The notes: generated from the sequence alone by a model not told the origin. 64,000 nt of DNA from an uncultured Actinomycetes bacterium (GCA_903834145.1 CAILHY010000027.1:1-64000), one strand, 5' to 3'; counted from the stretch's first letter, positions 24,884 through 33,708 are shown. Made by a program: numbers and translations.

Positions 24884-25893
24884 GCTTTTACTCCCAATCG
24901 TATTGCCCATTCTTGAATTTGTGAGCCCACTGTATCTGTAATAGTTATGTGGTCATCAGAATTAAGTGCGGTCGGATCTACACGAGTGCTACCAGGAAGT
25001 CGACCACCGGCTTCTGTCACTCCATCTTGAAATTGTGAAATGCGATCGTTAGGACCATCAACAGAAAGTTTCGATGCATCAATAGCAATCACGAAATGTG
25101 CAATCTCCTGCGGATTTGCATCTTGGGATGAGGCAAACATGTCAGGAATATTCTTAGCCAGGGTTGGTCCAACAAGAACTCCGGTCAGGGATTCAACCAG
25201 GACAGCCAATGCATAACCTTTAACCCCGCCCAGCGGTGCCAACATTCCTGCAAGAGCCGCTTTGGCATCGGTAGTCGGTTTTCCTTCTGCGTCAAAGGCC
25301 CAACCAGATTCCAGCACCTGATCTGATTGCGCTTTTGCAGCAATCTTGCCTCGGGCAACGGCGCTTGTTGCTAAGTCAATAATTGTTGGCGGGTTCGTTG
25401 GGATGCCTGCAGCAATAGGTGATGTCGAAAGAATGGGGGTCGTGCCATTCCAAGGGGGCATGACAGCAGGGCCGGTACTGAAAACAATGCCCACCAAATT
25501 CTGATTCACCATTGGCCACACGTAAATTCCAAGTGCACCACAGTGAGAAGATCGCCCAACCCCAACAGCTGCAATCCCATTTACCTTCGCACGTTCGGAT
25601 GCGATCTCGGAGGCGCGTTGAAGCTGCCAGTGTCCTAACCCGTCTTCGCCATCAAAAATTACAAGTCCAGGCAGATCAGTCACGATCTTCATAGTTGCTT
25701 TCGAATTGATTCCACCTGCTAGTAGGCGTTCGAGATAAAAGGGAAGTCGCATGAGGCCATGACTTCCTATTCCCCATCTATCACTTGCAATGATGCAGCG
25801 AGCACTTACTCGCGCTTTGGATTCTTCAAGTCCGGCGCAAACGAGCAGCTCTGTAGCAATACGAAGAGCGTTTCCAACTTGCAGACTTGCCAT
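24880..25893 (-). CDS. comC: Ldh-family dehydrogenase, probable (R)-sulfolactate dehydrogenase (ComC-like)
   Basis: A 337-residue member of the malate/L-lactate/ureidoglycolate dehydrogenase family (not the Rossmann Ldh). The family His is in RSSHCGALGIY and the cofactor region in PIAAGIPTNPPTIIDLATSAVARGKI. In sulfolactate-degrading bacteria ComC reduces sulfopyruvate to (R)-sulfolactate, working with SlcC to invert (S)-sulfolactate. Placement after an SlcC-like gene and SuyAB supports this; on sequence alone other 2-oxoacid substrates are possible. Two bases separate it from the SlcC-like gene. Confidence 0.82.
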   Translation of the reverse strand: MASLQVGNALRIATELLVCAGLEESKARVSARCIIASDRWGIGSHGLMRLPFYLERLLAGGINSKATMKIVTDLPGLVIFDGEDGLGHWQLQRASEIASERAKVNGIAAVGVGRSSHCGALGIYVWPMVNQNLVGIVFSTGPAVMPPWNGTTPILSTSPIAAGIPTNPPTIIDLATSAVARGKIAAKAQSDQVLESGWAFDAEGKPTTDAKAALAGMLAPLGGVKGYALAVLVESLTGVLVGPTLAKNIPDMFASSQDANPQEIAHFVIAIDASKLSVDGPNDRISQFQDGVTEAGGRLPGSTRVDPTALNSDDHITITDTVGSQIQEWAIRLGVKA

Positions 25894-25895
25894 GC

Positions 25896-26852
25896 CTATC
25901 GACTCGAAACCTTGTGAGTACCTACCGCATGAGTTGCTGGTTTGGAGGAAAGGACTAACTCAATATTGCTTGTGAGGATGTCGAAGATGCGATCTTGGCT
26001 CTCCTTTGTGATGCCAGCGATATGTGGTGCAAGAATTACTTGTGGGAGTGTTTCCAACTCTCCGACATGTGGTGGTTCTTCGGCTCGTACATCCAGAGCA
26101 GCACCTGAAATTGTTCCGCTCTTTAATGCAGTGAGTAAATCCGATTCATTAATCACTTCACCTCTCCCAACGTTTACGATAATCGCGCTCTTCTTCATCA
26201 GCGAAATCTTCTGAGAATTGATAAGGCCGTTAGTTTCATTATTGGACGGTAGATGAATGCTTAGAACATCCGAACCAACCAAAACGCTATCGAGATCAGT
26301 TAATTCAATACCTAAATCCTTTATACGAGAATCATTCGGATCCATAAATGGGTCATAGGCAAGGACTGTGCAATGGAAGCCTTTGAGCAGTGCGGCGGTG
26401 GCGCGTGCCGTTGCTCCACATCCCAACATCCCCCATGTAGATCCAGAGAGTTCTCGTCCAGCTTTGCGATTCCAGGAACCAGCGTGCGTGCTGGCATTAA
26501 GTTCAGTCACATTTCGCAGGAGGGCAATTGCTAATCCCAATGTCAGTTCACCAACACTTGTGGCGTTTGCTCCGAGTCCAGCTACAACAACAATGCCCGC
26601 ATCATCAGCTGCTTGAATATCAATATTGTCTAAACCCACACCTGCCCGCGCTATGACTTTAAGCTGTGGTGAGTGCGCAATCAATTCCCTCGTTACTTTT
26701 GTGCGATTGCGCACCACCAAAGCTTCTGCCCTGTTGAGTGCCGTGATTAACTCTTCTTTTCTGCTCCAAAGATTTGGGTCATAGTGAGTGTTGTGGCGCG
26801 TGCCCAACTCTTCAAATTGAACGCCCCATACATCTTCGGAGATTACGATCAC
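25896..26852 (-). CDS. slcC: D-isomer-specific 2-hydroxyacid dehydrogenase, probable (S)-sulfolactate dehydrogenase (SlcC-like)
   Basis: A 318-residue NAD-dependent dehydrogenase resembling phosphoglycerate dehydrogenase without its regulatory domain. It has ARAGVGLDNIDI, a cofactor loop GMLGCGATARATA (the usual GxGxxG reads GCGATA), VNVGRGEVI with the catalytic Arg region, DVRAEEPP and the catalytic His in LAPHIAG. SlcC oxidises (S)-sulfolactate to sulfopyruvate. The operon with SuyB (GTGA overlap), SuyA and a ComC-like partner makes this the best role. The start codon is GTG. Confidence 0.82.
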   Translation of the reverse strand: MIVISEDVWGVQFEELGTRHNTHYDPNLWSRKEELITALNRAEALVVRNRTKVTRELIAHSPQLKVIARAGVGLDNIDIQAADDAGIVVVAGLGANATSVGELTLGLAIALLRNVTELNASTHAGSWNRKAGRELSGSTWGMLGCGATARATAALLKGFHCTVLAYDPFMDPNDSRIKDLGIELTDLDSVLVGSDVLSIHLPSNNETNGLINSQKISLMKKSAIIVNVGRGEVINESDLLTALKSGTISGAALDVRAEEPPHVGELETLPQVILAPHIAGITKESQDRIFDILTSNIELVLSSKPATHAVGTHKVSSR

Positions 26853-28015
26853 GCGCTGATGTACAACTTCGTGAAGGTGTACTCGCGATGTCCCATGACT
26901 TCAGCGGCACAAAGGCGACCATTTACGGTGCGATTGATAACTTCCATCATGCGATCGCCAGCTTCTTTCAAGCTATATTCGAAGCGAAGTAGACCAGAAA
27001 CATCAAGATCCATGTGCTCGCTCATACTTGCTGCAGTCTTTGGGTTTGCAGTCAATTTCAGAACGGGTTCGATTGGATTTCCAATGACGTTTCCTTGTCC
27101 TGTAGGGAACAAGTGGATTACCGCTCCAGCTGCTGCCATCAAAGTGATGCACTCGGCTGCGGCTGATGAGCTATCCATGAAATACAAACCAGGCTTCTTT
27201 GGATCTGGCTCTTGCGCAGGCTTCAATACGCCCATCACGGGAACCGAACCAGTCTTGGCAATATTTCCAAGGGCTTTTTCTTCAATCGTTGTTAAGCCGC
27301 CAGCGATATTCCCTTGTGTCGGTTGGGATCCCAAAAGGTTTGCACCCGTTGATTCGATGACCTTGATGTAGTTGTCGTAAGTGGTTTGGAAAAGATTGCG
27401 GCAGGCATCATCAATGCAACGATCTGCAATGAGATGCTCTCCACCCGTGAGTTCACTCGTCTCACCAAACAAAACTGTTCCACCAGCTGCTACCCAACGA
27501 TCGACTGCCTCTGAAGTTGTTGGACATGATCCAAGTCCGCTCGTGGTGTCTGATTCTCCGCACTTAATGCTCATCATGAGATCCCCCATTTCGGCAGGTT
27601 CACGATTGATTTCACTTGCATCTTGCATAAATTGCGCGGCAACACGTGCTGCCTCAGCAATCACTGCAAGGTCTCCGCGACCTTCAATAGAGAACATCGC
27701 AACGGGCTTGCCTGTTGCGGCAATACCTTCAGCAACTTTCTTCGTCCATTTTGGTTCGATACCTATAACAACTACAGCGGCAACGTTTGGATTCTTGCCA
27801 GTGCCGATCAATGTTCGAAATGTAAGGTCTAGGTCTTCGCCAAATTGAAGACGGCCGAATGCGTGAGGCAGAGCCATCGTGCCAGGAATGATTTTGGCAA
27901 CTGCTTCAGCCGCGGCATTTGATAAGTCATCGAGAGGCAAAATAATGACGTGGTTACGGATACCCATCGTGCCGTTGGCGCGACGATATCCGGTTAGGCG
28001 CGGCTTGCTTCCCAT
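26849..28015 (-). CDS. suyB: (2R)-sulfolactate sulfo-lyase beta subunit
   Basis: A 388-residue UxaA-family lyase, the large subunit of the enzyme that splits (R)-3-sulfolactate into pyruvate and sulfite. It starts with the family's RRANGTMGIRNHV, has IGTGKNPNVAAVVVIGIEP (70-88) and KCGESDTTSG (151-160), close to what I recall of SuyB. It lacks the HxxGCG and GCE motifs of altronate dehydratases, as SuyB does. An AGGAG site is seven bases before the ATG, which lies inside the SuyA gene (22-base overlap). An altronate or galactarate-type dehydratase is the main alternative; the neighbours argue against it. Confidence 0.88.
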   Translation of the reverse strand: MGSKPRLTGYRRANGTMGIRNHVIILPLDDLSNAAAEAVAKIIPGTMALPHAFGRLQFGEDLDLTFRTLIGTGKNPNVAAVVVIGIEPKWTKKVAEGIAATGKPVAMFSIEGRGDLAVIAEAARVAAQFMQDASEINREPAEMGDLMMSIKCGESDTTSGLGSCPTTSEAVDRWVAAGGTVLFGETSELTGGEHLIADRCIDDACRNLFQTTYDNYIKVIESTGANLLGSQPTQGNIAGGLTTIEEKALGNIAKTGSVPVMGVLKPAQEPDPKKPGLYFMDSSSAAAECITLMAAAGAVIHLFPTGQGNVIGNPIEPVLKLTANPKTAASMSEHMDLDVSGLLRFEYSLKEAGDRMMEVINRTVNGRLCAAEVMGHREYTFTKLYISA

Positions 28016-28293
28016 CGATAACTCCTCATGTTGTGTGTGTGGATGTATTCACCAGTTTTAATGGGCGCCGATGCAACGCCTACCTGAATTCCATACTTAA
28101 TGATGGGATCGCCTTCGGCGTGATCAACGAGAGCAAACTTGTGCCCCAATGGAATAGCCTGATTGAGCACCGCTGTGCTCCATGTTCCTTGTTTCACCGA
28201 AGCACCCTTCAAGGTGCCTGGTTCCAAATCCTGCACTGCCACCGCGACGCTATCTCCGTCGTGATGGAGCAAGAATTGAGGTGCGCTCGTCAT
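27994..28293 (-). CDS. suyA: (2R)-sulfolactate sulfo-lyase alpha subunit (SAF domain)
   Basis: A 99-residue SAF-domain protein, the small subunit of sulfolactate sulfo-lyase. It has HDGDSVAVAVQDLEPG and the conserved HKFALVDHAEGDPIIKYGIQVGVA with the C-terminal GEYIHTHN. I start it at ATG 28293, preceded by GGGAGAGAG; a longer frame from 28458 would run through the operator and into the divergent gene. It is the first gene of the sulfolactate operon and has a FadR-like operator 27-37 bases upstream. Confidence 0.88.
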   Translation of the reverse strand: MTSAPQFLLHHDGDSVAVAVQDLEPGTLKGASVKQGTWSTAVLNQAIPLGHKFALVDHAEGDPIIKYGIQVGVASAPIKTGEYIHTHNMRSYRWEASRA

Positions 28294-28319
28294 GCTCTCT
28301 CCCTCTATGAATTCTGAAG

Positions 28320-28330
28320 TGGTCTGACCT
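28320..28330. promoter_or_regulatory. FadR/GntR-type operator site 1 (suyA promoter)
   Basis: TGGTCTGACCT within AAGTGGTCTGACCT. The 4-base arms GGTC/GACC around one base match the GntR/FadR form TGGTNNNACC. It lies 27 bases upstream of the suyA ATG. A second copy with 13 of 14 bases identical is at 28382-28395 beside the divergent gene. Confidence 0.72.
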
Positions 28331-28384
28331 CTTGGCAGATTGTAAGCGGTTTTACCGTGAGCGTCTACCCCCAAATACCGTAAG

Positions 28385-28395
28385 TGGTCTAACCT
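28385..28395. promoter_or_regulatory. FadR/GntR-type operator site 2, overlapping the -10 box of the divergent gene
   Basis: TGGTCTAACCT within AAGTGGTCTAACCT, a direct repeat of site 1. Its right half, TAACCT (28390-28395), is also the -10 box of a leaderless promoter: six bases follow before the ATG at 28402. A bound repressor would block that promoter. Confidence 0.72.
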
Positions 28396-28401
28396 GTGGC
28401 C

Positions 28402-29508
28402 ATGAGCAACACAATTCGCTACGGAATCATCGGCGCCGGAAGCATGGGCCGCGAACATATCGAAAACCTTAAAGTCATGGAAGGAGCCTTGGTTACGGCA
28501 GTCAGCGACCCGAATGAGGCCTCACGATCAGCCGCTCTGGCCATTGCCCACCCCGGAGCCGTGGCTTTTTCTGGACATCAAGAATTACTGGATTCTGGCT
28601 TGGTGGATGCAGTGGTGATCGCAACTCCCAATGACACACATGTTGATGTCTTGGCTGATGCGCTCTCTACTGCGGTTGCAGTGTTTGTAGAAAAACCTTT
28701 GGCAACAACTATTGCCGACTGTAAGAGGATCCTGGAATGGGACTCCAAGCGAAGTGCTCTCACATGGATGGGCCTTGAATATCGCTTTATGCCACCAGTC
28801 AATGACGTCATTCAACGTACCAAAGCTGGAGCCGTCGGAAAAGTTCACCAAGTATCCATCCGCGAACATCGTGAACCTTTCTACCCAAAAGTTGATAACT
28901 GGAATCGTTTTGCAATCCGTACAGGTGGAACTCTTGTAGAAAAATGTTGTCACTATTTCAATTTGATGGACCTCGTTCTTGGAGAACATCCAGAACGTGT
29001 TTTTGCATCTGGCGGGCAGAACGTTAACCACTTGGATGAAACCTATGCTGGTGAGCAGGCTGATATGTTAGATAACGCGTATGTGGTCTTGGAGTACGCC
29101 AGTGGCGCACGTGCCATGTTGGATTTATGCATGTTTGGAGAAGGTTCCTACGACAAAGAAATTCTCACCGTGGTGGGCGATGAAGGCAAACTCGAGTCCT
29201 TCTTACCTTCCCACAATGTGCGCTATAGCCGACGTGAGGATTGGGGTCGCAAAAGTGCGTGGGGTTCTAAAGAAGGAACTGGACGTGGTAGCGAGATCAA
29301 ACAAGTCACTGACCTGTCATTGAAATATCTTGGCCATCACTACGGGGCATCGCTCATCGAGCATGTGAAATTTCGCGATGCGATTATCAATGGGACTCCT
29401 GCCGAAGTAACACTGACTGATGGAATAACCAGCGTTGCTACTGGGCTTGCCGCTCACAAAAGTATCGCTGAAGGGCGCGTTGTTGCCTTAAGCGAGATTT
29501 GGGCGTAA
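28402..29508 (+). CDS. Gfo/Idh/MocA-family protein, candidate NAD-dependent sulfoquinovosidase
   Basis: A 368-residue NAD-binding protein with Rossmann motif GIIGAGSMG (8-16) and VEKPLATT (96-103). The usual GGxLxDxGxH stretch reads GGTLVEKCCHYFNLMD, with a Lys-Cys-Cys-His variant. It lies divergent from suyA and stops two bases from the convergent YihT-like aldolase gene, so it sits in the middle of the sulfosugar cluster and shares its operator. From memory, NAD-dependent sulfoquinovosidases (GH188) belong to this fold and occur in actinobacterial sulfoquinovose clusters; that would supply the missing glycosidase. A dehydrogenase of sulfoquinovose or sulfolactaldehyde is an alternative. The ATG at 28402 is chosen over GTG 28396 from promoter spacing. 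Confidence 0.75.
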   Translation: MSNTIRYGIIGAGSMGREHIENLKVMEGALVTAVSDPNEASRSAALAIAHPGAVAFSGHQELLDSGLVDAVVIATPNDTHVDVLADALSTAVAVFVEKPLATTIADCKRILEWDSKRSALTWMGLEYRFMPPVNDVIQRTKAGAVGKVHQVSIREHREPFYPKVDNWNRFAIRTGGTLVEKCCHYFNLMDLVLGEHPERVFASGGQNVNHLDETYAGEQADMLDNAYVVLEYASGARAMLDLCMFGEGSYDKEILTVVGDEGKLESFLPSHNVRYSRREDWGRKSAWGSKEGTGRGSEIKQVTDLSLKYLGHHYGASLIEHVKFRDAIINGTPAEVTLTDGITSVATGLAAHKSIAEGRVVALSEIWA

Positions 29509-29510
29509 AG

Positions 29511-30395
29511 CTACTTCCAACTTGTCCAGGGCTTGGCGTATTGATCAACGATCGCGCCAAGCTTTTCAAGTCTAGGAATAGAGACTTTGCTCAGTGCACC
29601 GGGAATATCAGCTGAACCGACAATGTCAGCCCAGACAGCGCGTCCCGCAAGAAAACCGCTTGCCCCGCCTTTGGCGCACGCTTCTACCGCGCTCGCAAAG
29701 GATTCCGCTTTTACGCCATTGGAAAGAACAACCCATGGTCCGCCGATCACGTCGGTGATGCGCTGTGCATTACGAGTTATTGCCGCAAGGTCACCCTCTC
29801 CATGGAAAGGCACCTCTGCTTTGTAGAGATCGGGTTTCCAGGTTGCCGCCTCAATAGCAGCAGTGATCAATTGTTCTTCGCGATCAAAAGCAATATCCGC
29901 TGAATTGGGTGCTTTCACGATGATTTCGATAATGGAAGGCAACCCGGCGCTCTGGCAGACACTAAGAAATTCATCAACGAGAATCCGTCGTTGTTCAACA
30001 CTTTCATCGGCCCTCCATAGGACCAAGAATTTGAGTCCTACTGCACCGATTTCTTTCATGCGAATTGGATCTACATCGTGATCTACGGCGGTATCGGTTG
30101 CCGCGCCACCTGCAGGACCAAGAAGTAAATCTGCGGCAGCAATGAGTCCACACCCACCGGTCAGGGCCTTCTGATCGACAATGGCATCGATTCCAAATTC
30201 TTGATCCACGAGAAGCGCTGAGGCATATGGAGACAACTCACGTGCAACATCGACTTTGAATTGCGTCAATTGCGCATCAGAAACTGGGCCATCTTGAAAC
30301 TTGGCAAACATTCCGCGTAGCGCTTCGCGCTGGTCCACTGCAACCATTGCCAGCGTGCCAGAAGGTCGGGCTAACTTTTCCAGTGATGCTCTCAT
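29511..30395 (-). CDS. yihT: 6-deoxy-6-sulfofructose-1-phosphate aldolase (YihT-like)
   Basis: A 294-residue class I aldolase that should split 6-deoxy-6-sulfofructose 1-phosphate into DHAP and 3-sulfolactaldehyde. It follows E. coli YihT along the whole length: AMVAVDQREALRGMF near the start, SPYASALLVDQEFG, LKFLVLWRADE, the Schiff-base lysine in DLYKAEVP (Lys192; 193 in E. coli), and GGASGFLAGRAVWA near the end. The start at ATG 30395 gives an ATGA overlap with the kinase gene; the longer frame from 30503 would run deep into that gene. Tagatose-bisphosphate aldolase is the nearest alternative, but the kinase and SuyAB context favours the sulfosugar. Confidence 0.9.
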   Translation of the reverse strand: MRASLEKLARPSGTLAMVAVDQREALRGMFAKFQDGPVSDAQLTQFKVDVARELSPYASALLVDQEFGIDAIVDQKALTGGCGLIAAADLLLGPAGGAATDTAVDHDVDPIRMKEIGAVGLKFLVLWRADESVEQRRILVDEFLSVCQSAGLPSIIEIIVKAPNSADIAFDREEQLITAAIEAATWKPDLYKAEVPFHGEGDLAAITRNAQRITDVIGGPWVVLSNGVKAESFASAVEACAKGGASGFLAGRAVWADIVGSADIPGALSKVSIPRLEKLGAIVDQYAKPWTSWK

Positions 30396-31279
30396 GTGTT
30401 TTTCTCCAGATAGGTGTCGAGTTCGGACAAAGTCGGAATTTCTGACTGACCATCTAGGCCAAGGCAAGATAAGGCGGCCACGGCATTTGCGCGCCTGAGG
30501 CAATCTGGTAATTCTCGCCCTTGAACTATTTGCGCAACGAGAGCTCCATGGAAAACATCGCCGGCGCCTAACGTGCTCACTACTTCTACCGCAAATCCTT
30601 CTGCTTCATAAAACGATCCATCGCGCACTGCCGCGCTCCCAAGTGATCCACGAGTTGCCACAACAGTGTTGTTGCTCTCTCGTGAATCTTTTTCTAGCGC
30701 TTGCCTCAAAGAAAGGGAAGGATGACGCGCCGCCATTTGGCGATCGGTCGGAACGAAGAGATCTACTAAAGCGGCATCGAAAGTTTCAACTCCGTAACCG
30801 GCATCGAATGAAATATATGGACCAGTCCCACGTGAAATTCCAAGTGCCTGTAGTTGGGTTATTCCCACATGATCACAGTGAATCCATTGAGCTTGGGATA
30901 CGAGTTCGATGGCACGTGAATTAGGTTTGCTCTGAATAGGTGGTTGCCTGGTGCTTATTGCTCGAGAGTGATGCTCGCGCGAGGCAATAATGACGCTTCC
31001 TCCTGTAGGTGCGCTTCCTACGGATACTCCTGATGAATCAATGTTTTCTCGCTCAAAAATGCGCAAGATTTCACGGCCATCCTCATCGTCCCCGATAGTT
31101 CCTACGATGGCTACGGAGATCCCTTGTCGAGCCAGAGTTACTGCAGATACTGCGGCAGGACCTCCCCCGGCTCTGATGATTTGGTCGGCAATTACACGCT
31201 CATCTTCACCTGGGTAGCGATCAACGGAGGCGATTGTGTCGATAGTAATTACTCCAACACACACCACTTCAGGTTTCAC
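30392..31279 (-). CDS. yihV: PfkB-family kinase, 6-deoxy-6-sulfofructose kinase (YihV-like)
   Basis: A 295-residue ribokinase-fold sugar kinase with GGGPAAVSAVTLARQG (38-53) and the catalytic motif STLGAGDVFHGAL (Asp241 as base). The stretch VEVVSTLGAGDVFHGAL is very close to YihV's VDVVDTTGAGDVFHGAL as I recall it. It would phosphorylate sulfofructose at C1 for the aldolase encoded by the overlapping next gene. It follows the GntR regulator gene by five bases. Confidence 0.82.
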   Translation of the reverse strand: MKPEVVCVGVITIDTIASVDRYPGEDERVIADQIIRAGGGPAAVSAVTLARQGISVAIVGTIGDDEDGREILRIFERENIDSSGVSVGSAPTGGSVIIASREHHSRAISTRQPPIQSKPNSRAIELVSQAQWIHCDHVGITQLQALGISRGTGPYISFDAGYGVETFDAALVDLFVPTDRQMAARHPSLSLRQALEKDSRESNNTVVATRGSLGSAAVRDGSFYEAEGFAVEVVSTLGAGDVFHGALVAQIVQGRELPDCLRRANAVAALSCLGLDGQSEIPTLSELDTYLEKNT

Positions 31280-31284
31280 AATAA

Positions 31285-31983
31285 TTACTTATCTTTTGCA
31301 AAATCCAGGGCAGTCTTTCGCGCACCAGAAATATGTTGAAGCGTAAGTTTGGCGGCAAGGGCTCCGTCGCCAACTTCAATCGCGGTCAAAATTGCATTGT
31401 GTTCGGTTTTTGATATTTCAGAACGTCCCGGCAGCCGCAAGGTAGTTTCCATGGACATCTGCATTACATCCTGCAAAACACCAAGAGTCTGATTGATGAA
31501 TCTATTTGCAGCAACATTAACAATGGTTAAGTGAAATTTTGCATCCAATATTTGCAGTTCGTCGTAATCAACAGGCGTTATCGCAGTAATGTTCGCCATC
31601 TGGTTGAGAATCGTGCGCAAAATACGAATATCTTCCTTCGTCGCTTTCTCTGCCGCCCATCGTGATGCTGGAACTTCTAAAACTTCACGGGCGTCATAAA
31701 GTTCGTTTAGGTCATGAGTCTTTGTCATAACCTTCGCTCTAAGCTCTTGTGCCACCAAAGGTTCCTGCACAAAGGAACCCTGTCCATGTTTAATCGAAAC
31801 AAGTCCCTGTGCTTGAAGAATATGTAGAGCCTCACGCAGACTTGGTCTACTTACTGCCAGCAGATTCGCCAAAGCTCGTTCGGGAGGCAGACGATCCCCT
31901 GGAGATAACTTCTTAGATTCGATGATGTCCACTAATTGTGAGGCAATGCGTTCGGCCCTCTGAGGTGATGCAATCGCTGGCAT
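31285..31983 (-). CDS. GntR/FadR-family transcriptional regulator (FCD domain)
   Basis: A 232-residue repressor with an N-terminal winged helix (residues about 10-75: SPGDRLPPERALANLLAVSRPSLREALHILQAQGLV) and a helical FCD ligand domain (about 90-220), with the DAKFHLTIVNVAANRFI histidine segment that often binds a metal. It is encoded inside the sulfosugar operon. Four FadR-like palindromes (28320, 28385, 36664, 36771) at the promoters of this system are its likely targets; sulfoquinovose, sulfolactate or a phosphorylated intermediate may be the inducer. Confidence 0.92.
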   Translation of the reverse strand: MPAIASPQRAERIASQLVDIIESKKLSPGDRLPPERALANLLAVSRPSLREALHILQAQGLVSIKHGQGSFVQEPLVAQELRAKVMTKTHDLNELYDAREVLEVPASRWAAEKATKEDIRILRTILNQMANITAITPVDYDELQILDAKFHLTIVNVAANRFINQTLGVLQDVMQMSMETTLRLPGRSEISKTEHNAILTAIEVGDGALAAKLTLQHISGARKTALDFAKDK

Positions 31984-31993
31984 GGTGGAAACC

Positions 31994-32809
31994 CTACCCT
32001 TTCACGGCGCCAGCAGTCAGACCAGCGATGAAGGAGCGCTGCATAAATATATACATCGCAATCATCGGCACTGAAGCAACCATAATGGCGGTGAAAAGCA
32101 TGCTGTAACTCGTTGCAAATTCTCCACGGAAATCAATCAAGGTCAACGGCAATGTTTTCTTGTCTAACTGAGTAATCAACATCAATGGATAAAGCAAGTC
32201 GTTCCAACAGATGACAAAGAGAAAGATTCCTGTTGCTCCAAGGGCCGGACGTGAAAGCGGAAGCGCGATTGAGCGATAAATTCGAAGATGTCCTGCTCCA
32301 TCGATGCCCGCTACCTCATACATTTCCTTGGGAATGTCCTTGAAGAATGAGGTCAATATGAAGATAGAAATGGGCAAGGTTAAGGCAATATTTACCAAAA
32401 TAAGGCCAACAAGAGAATTGGTTAAATGCAGTTTTACGAATAAATGGTAGATAGGAATGATGTTGACCTGCCCGGGGATTGCAAGTCCCAATGAGAAAAG
32501 CATGAAGAGCATGCGACCAGTAATGGTCGTCATTCTGGCAATTCCGTATGCAGCAAGGCTTGCAAAGAGCAAAGTTATTGCGACTGAGAATAGTGAAACG
32601 ATCACACTGTTCTTAAAAGGAGTAAAGACATTGCCTTCATGAATAAGGGTTCTAAAGTTATTGAAATTCCAACTCTTTGGAAGTGCCAAAGGATTTGAAT
32701 AGATTTCATTGTCCTTCTTAAATGCACCTAATACGACAATCGAACTTGGCACGATGACCGCTAAAGCAAAGATTGAGAGCATCGTATTTTTAAATACTTT
32801 ATACATCAT
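31994..32809 (-). CDS. sugar ABC transporter permease, MalG-type
   Basis: A 271-residue inner-membrane permease with about six helices and the EAA loop EVAGIDGAGHLRIYRSIALPLSRPA. It pairs with the MalF-type permease encoded by the overlapping gene upstream (ATGA). By context it imports sulfoquinovose or its glycerol glycoside. No ATPase gene is present in the cluster, so a shared MsmX/UgpC-type ATPase from elsewhere is likely used. Confidence 0.92.
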   Translation of the reverse strand: MMYKVFKNTMLSIFALAVIVPSSIVVLGAFKKDNEIYSNPLALPKSWNFNNFRTLIHEGNVFTPFKNSVIVSLFSVAITLLFASLAAYGIARMTTITGRMLFMLFSLGLAIPGQVNIIPIYHLFVKLHLTNSLVGLILVNIALTLPISIFILTSFFKDIPKEMYEVAGIDGAGHLRIYRSIALPLSRPALGATGIFLFVICWNDLLYPLMLITQLDKKTLPLTLIDFRGEFATSYSMLFTAIMVASVPMIAMYIFMQRSFIAGLTAGAVKG

Positions 32810-33654
32810 TTCTTCACCCCGTAATCGATACGAAGCGTACGACGCTGTAACCAGGTGACCAGTAGTACAACAAGAATTAGAACAACTGATTGAGCAGATG
32901 CATAGCCATACTTAAAGCTAGCAAAAGCAGTGTTGTAAATGCTCGTGACAATCAGATCAGAGGAATTTTGAGGTCCGCCCTGCGTCATAGAATAAACAAG
33001 GTCAAAGGCACGGAAGGATTGAATTGTCGTGTATGCCACAACAACCGCAGTAGTCGGTAGAGCCATTGGCCAAGTAATGTTTTTAAATTGTTGCCAACGT
33101 GTGGCTCCGTCTACTTCTGCTGCTTCATAGAGATCTGCGGGAATCTGCTGGAGGCCAGCAACATAAATAATTACCATCTGCCCTGTGTGGAACCAAATTT
33201 GGGTGACTGCGATGGCGTAAAGAGAATATTTGGTATCGCCGAGCCAATTGAGGGCCAAACTATTGAGACCCATCGCTTTGAGCGTTGCATTAATGAATCC
33301 AAAATTTGGGTTATACAAGAAGGTCCAAATGAGGCCGACAGAAACTGAAGACAAGATTGTCGGAAAGAAATAAATAACGCGAAGAAAGATCGTTGTCTTG
33401 GTGTTCTTCAAGAGAAAGGTTGCGAAAAGCAAAGAGAATGCAGTTTGGAAAATGACAACGATCAGCGTAAACCGGATGTTGTTCCCCACGATTCGACGAA
33501 AAAGATCATCGCTTGTCGCCAGATGAACAAAGTTATGTAGTCCCACTTGCTGCGGTTTAGTCACGCCATCCCAGCGTTCAGTGGCGTAGAGCAAGTTTTG
33601 CACTGCGGGATAAAGATAAAGAAATGAATACACCGCAACGGCAGGAAGTGCCAT
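32806..33654 (-). CDS. sugar ABC transporter permease, MalF-type
   Basis: A permease of 282 residues from the first standard codon, with EAA loop EAAEVDGATRWQQFKNITWPMALPT. The frame stays open upstream of the ATG at 33654 and encodes a basic stretch (KGKRRDKESKILIA) that looks like the normal cytoplasmic N-terminus, yet it has no ATG, GTG or TTG. A non-standard start (for example CTG 20 codons upstream) is possible, or the short form is real. The long perfect hairpin at 33709-33741 lies in this upstream stretch. Confidence 0.88.
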   Translation of the reverse strand: MALPAVAVYSFLYLYPAVQNLLYATERWDGVTKPQQVGLHNFVHLATSDDLFRRIVGNNIRFTLIVVIFQTAFSLLFATFLLKNTKTTIFLRVIYFFPTILSSVSVGLIWTFLYNPNFGFINATLKAMGLNSLALNWLGDTKYSLYAIAVTQIWFHTGQMVIIYVAGLQQIPADLYEAAEVDGATRWQQFKNITWPMALPTTAVVVAYTTIQSFRAFDLVYSMTQGGPQNSSDLIVTSIYNTAFASFKYGYASAQSVVLILVVLLVTWLQRRTLRIDYGVKK

Positions 33655-33708
33655 TGCAATAAGGATCTTTGATTCTTTGTCGCGGCGTTTACCTTTGAAC
33701 AGCCCTTT

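Noticed and set aside
26849-28293. Altronate or galactarate dehydratase in place of SuyAB
   Set aside because: The large subunit lacks the HxxGCG and GCE motifs and lies with SlcC-like, ComC-like and exporter genes; kept only as an alternative.
28294-28458. Longer SuyA frame starting at 28458
   Set aside because: It would cover both operators and the start of the divergent gene, and its extra residues have no family match; the ATG at 28293 has a ribosome site.
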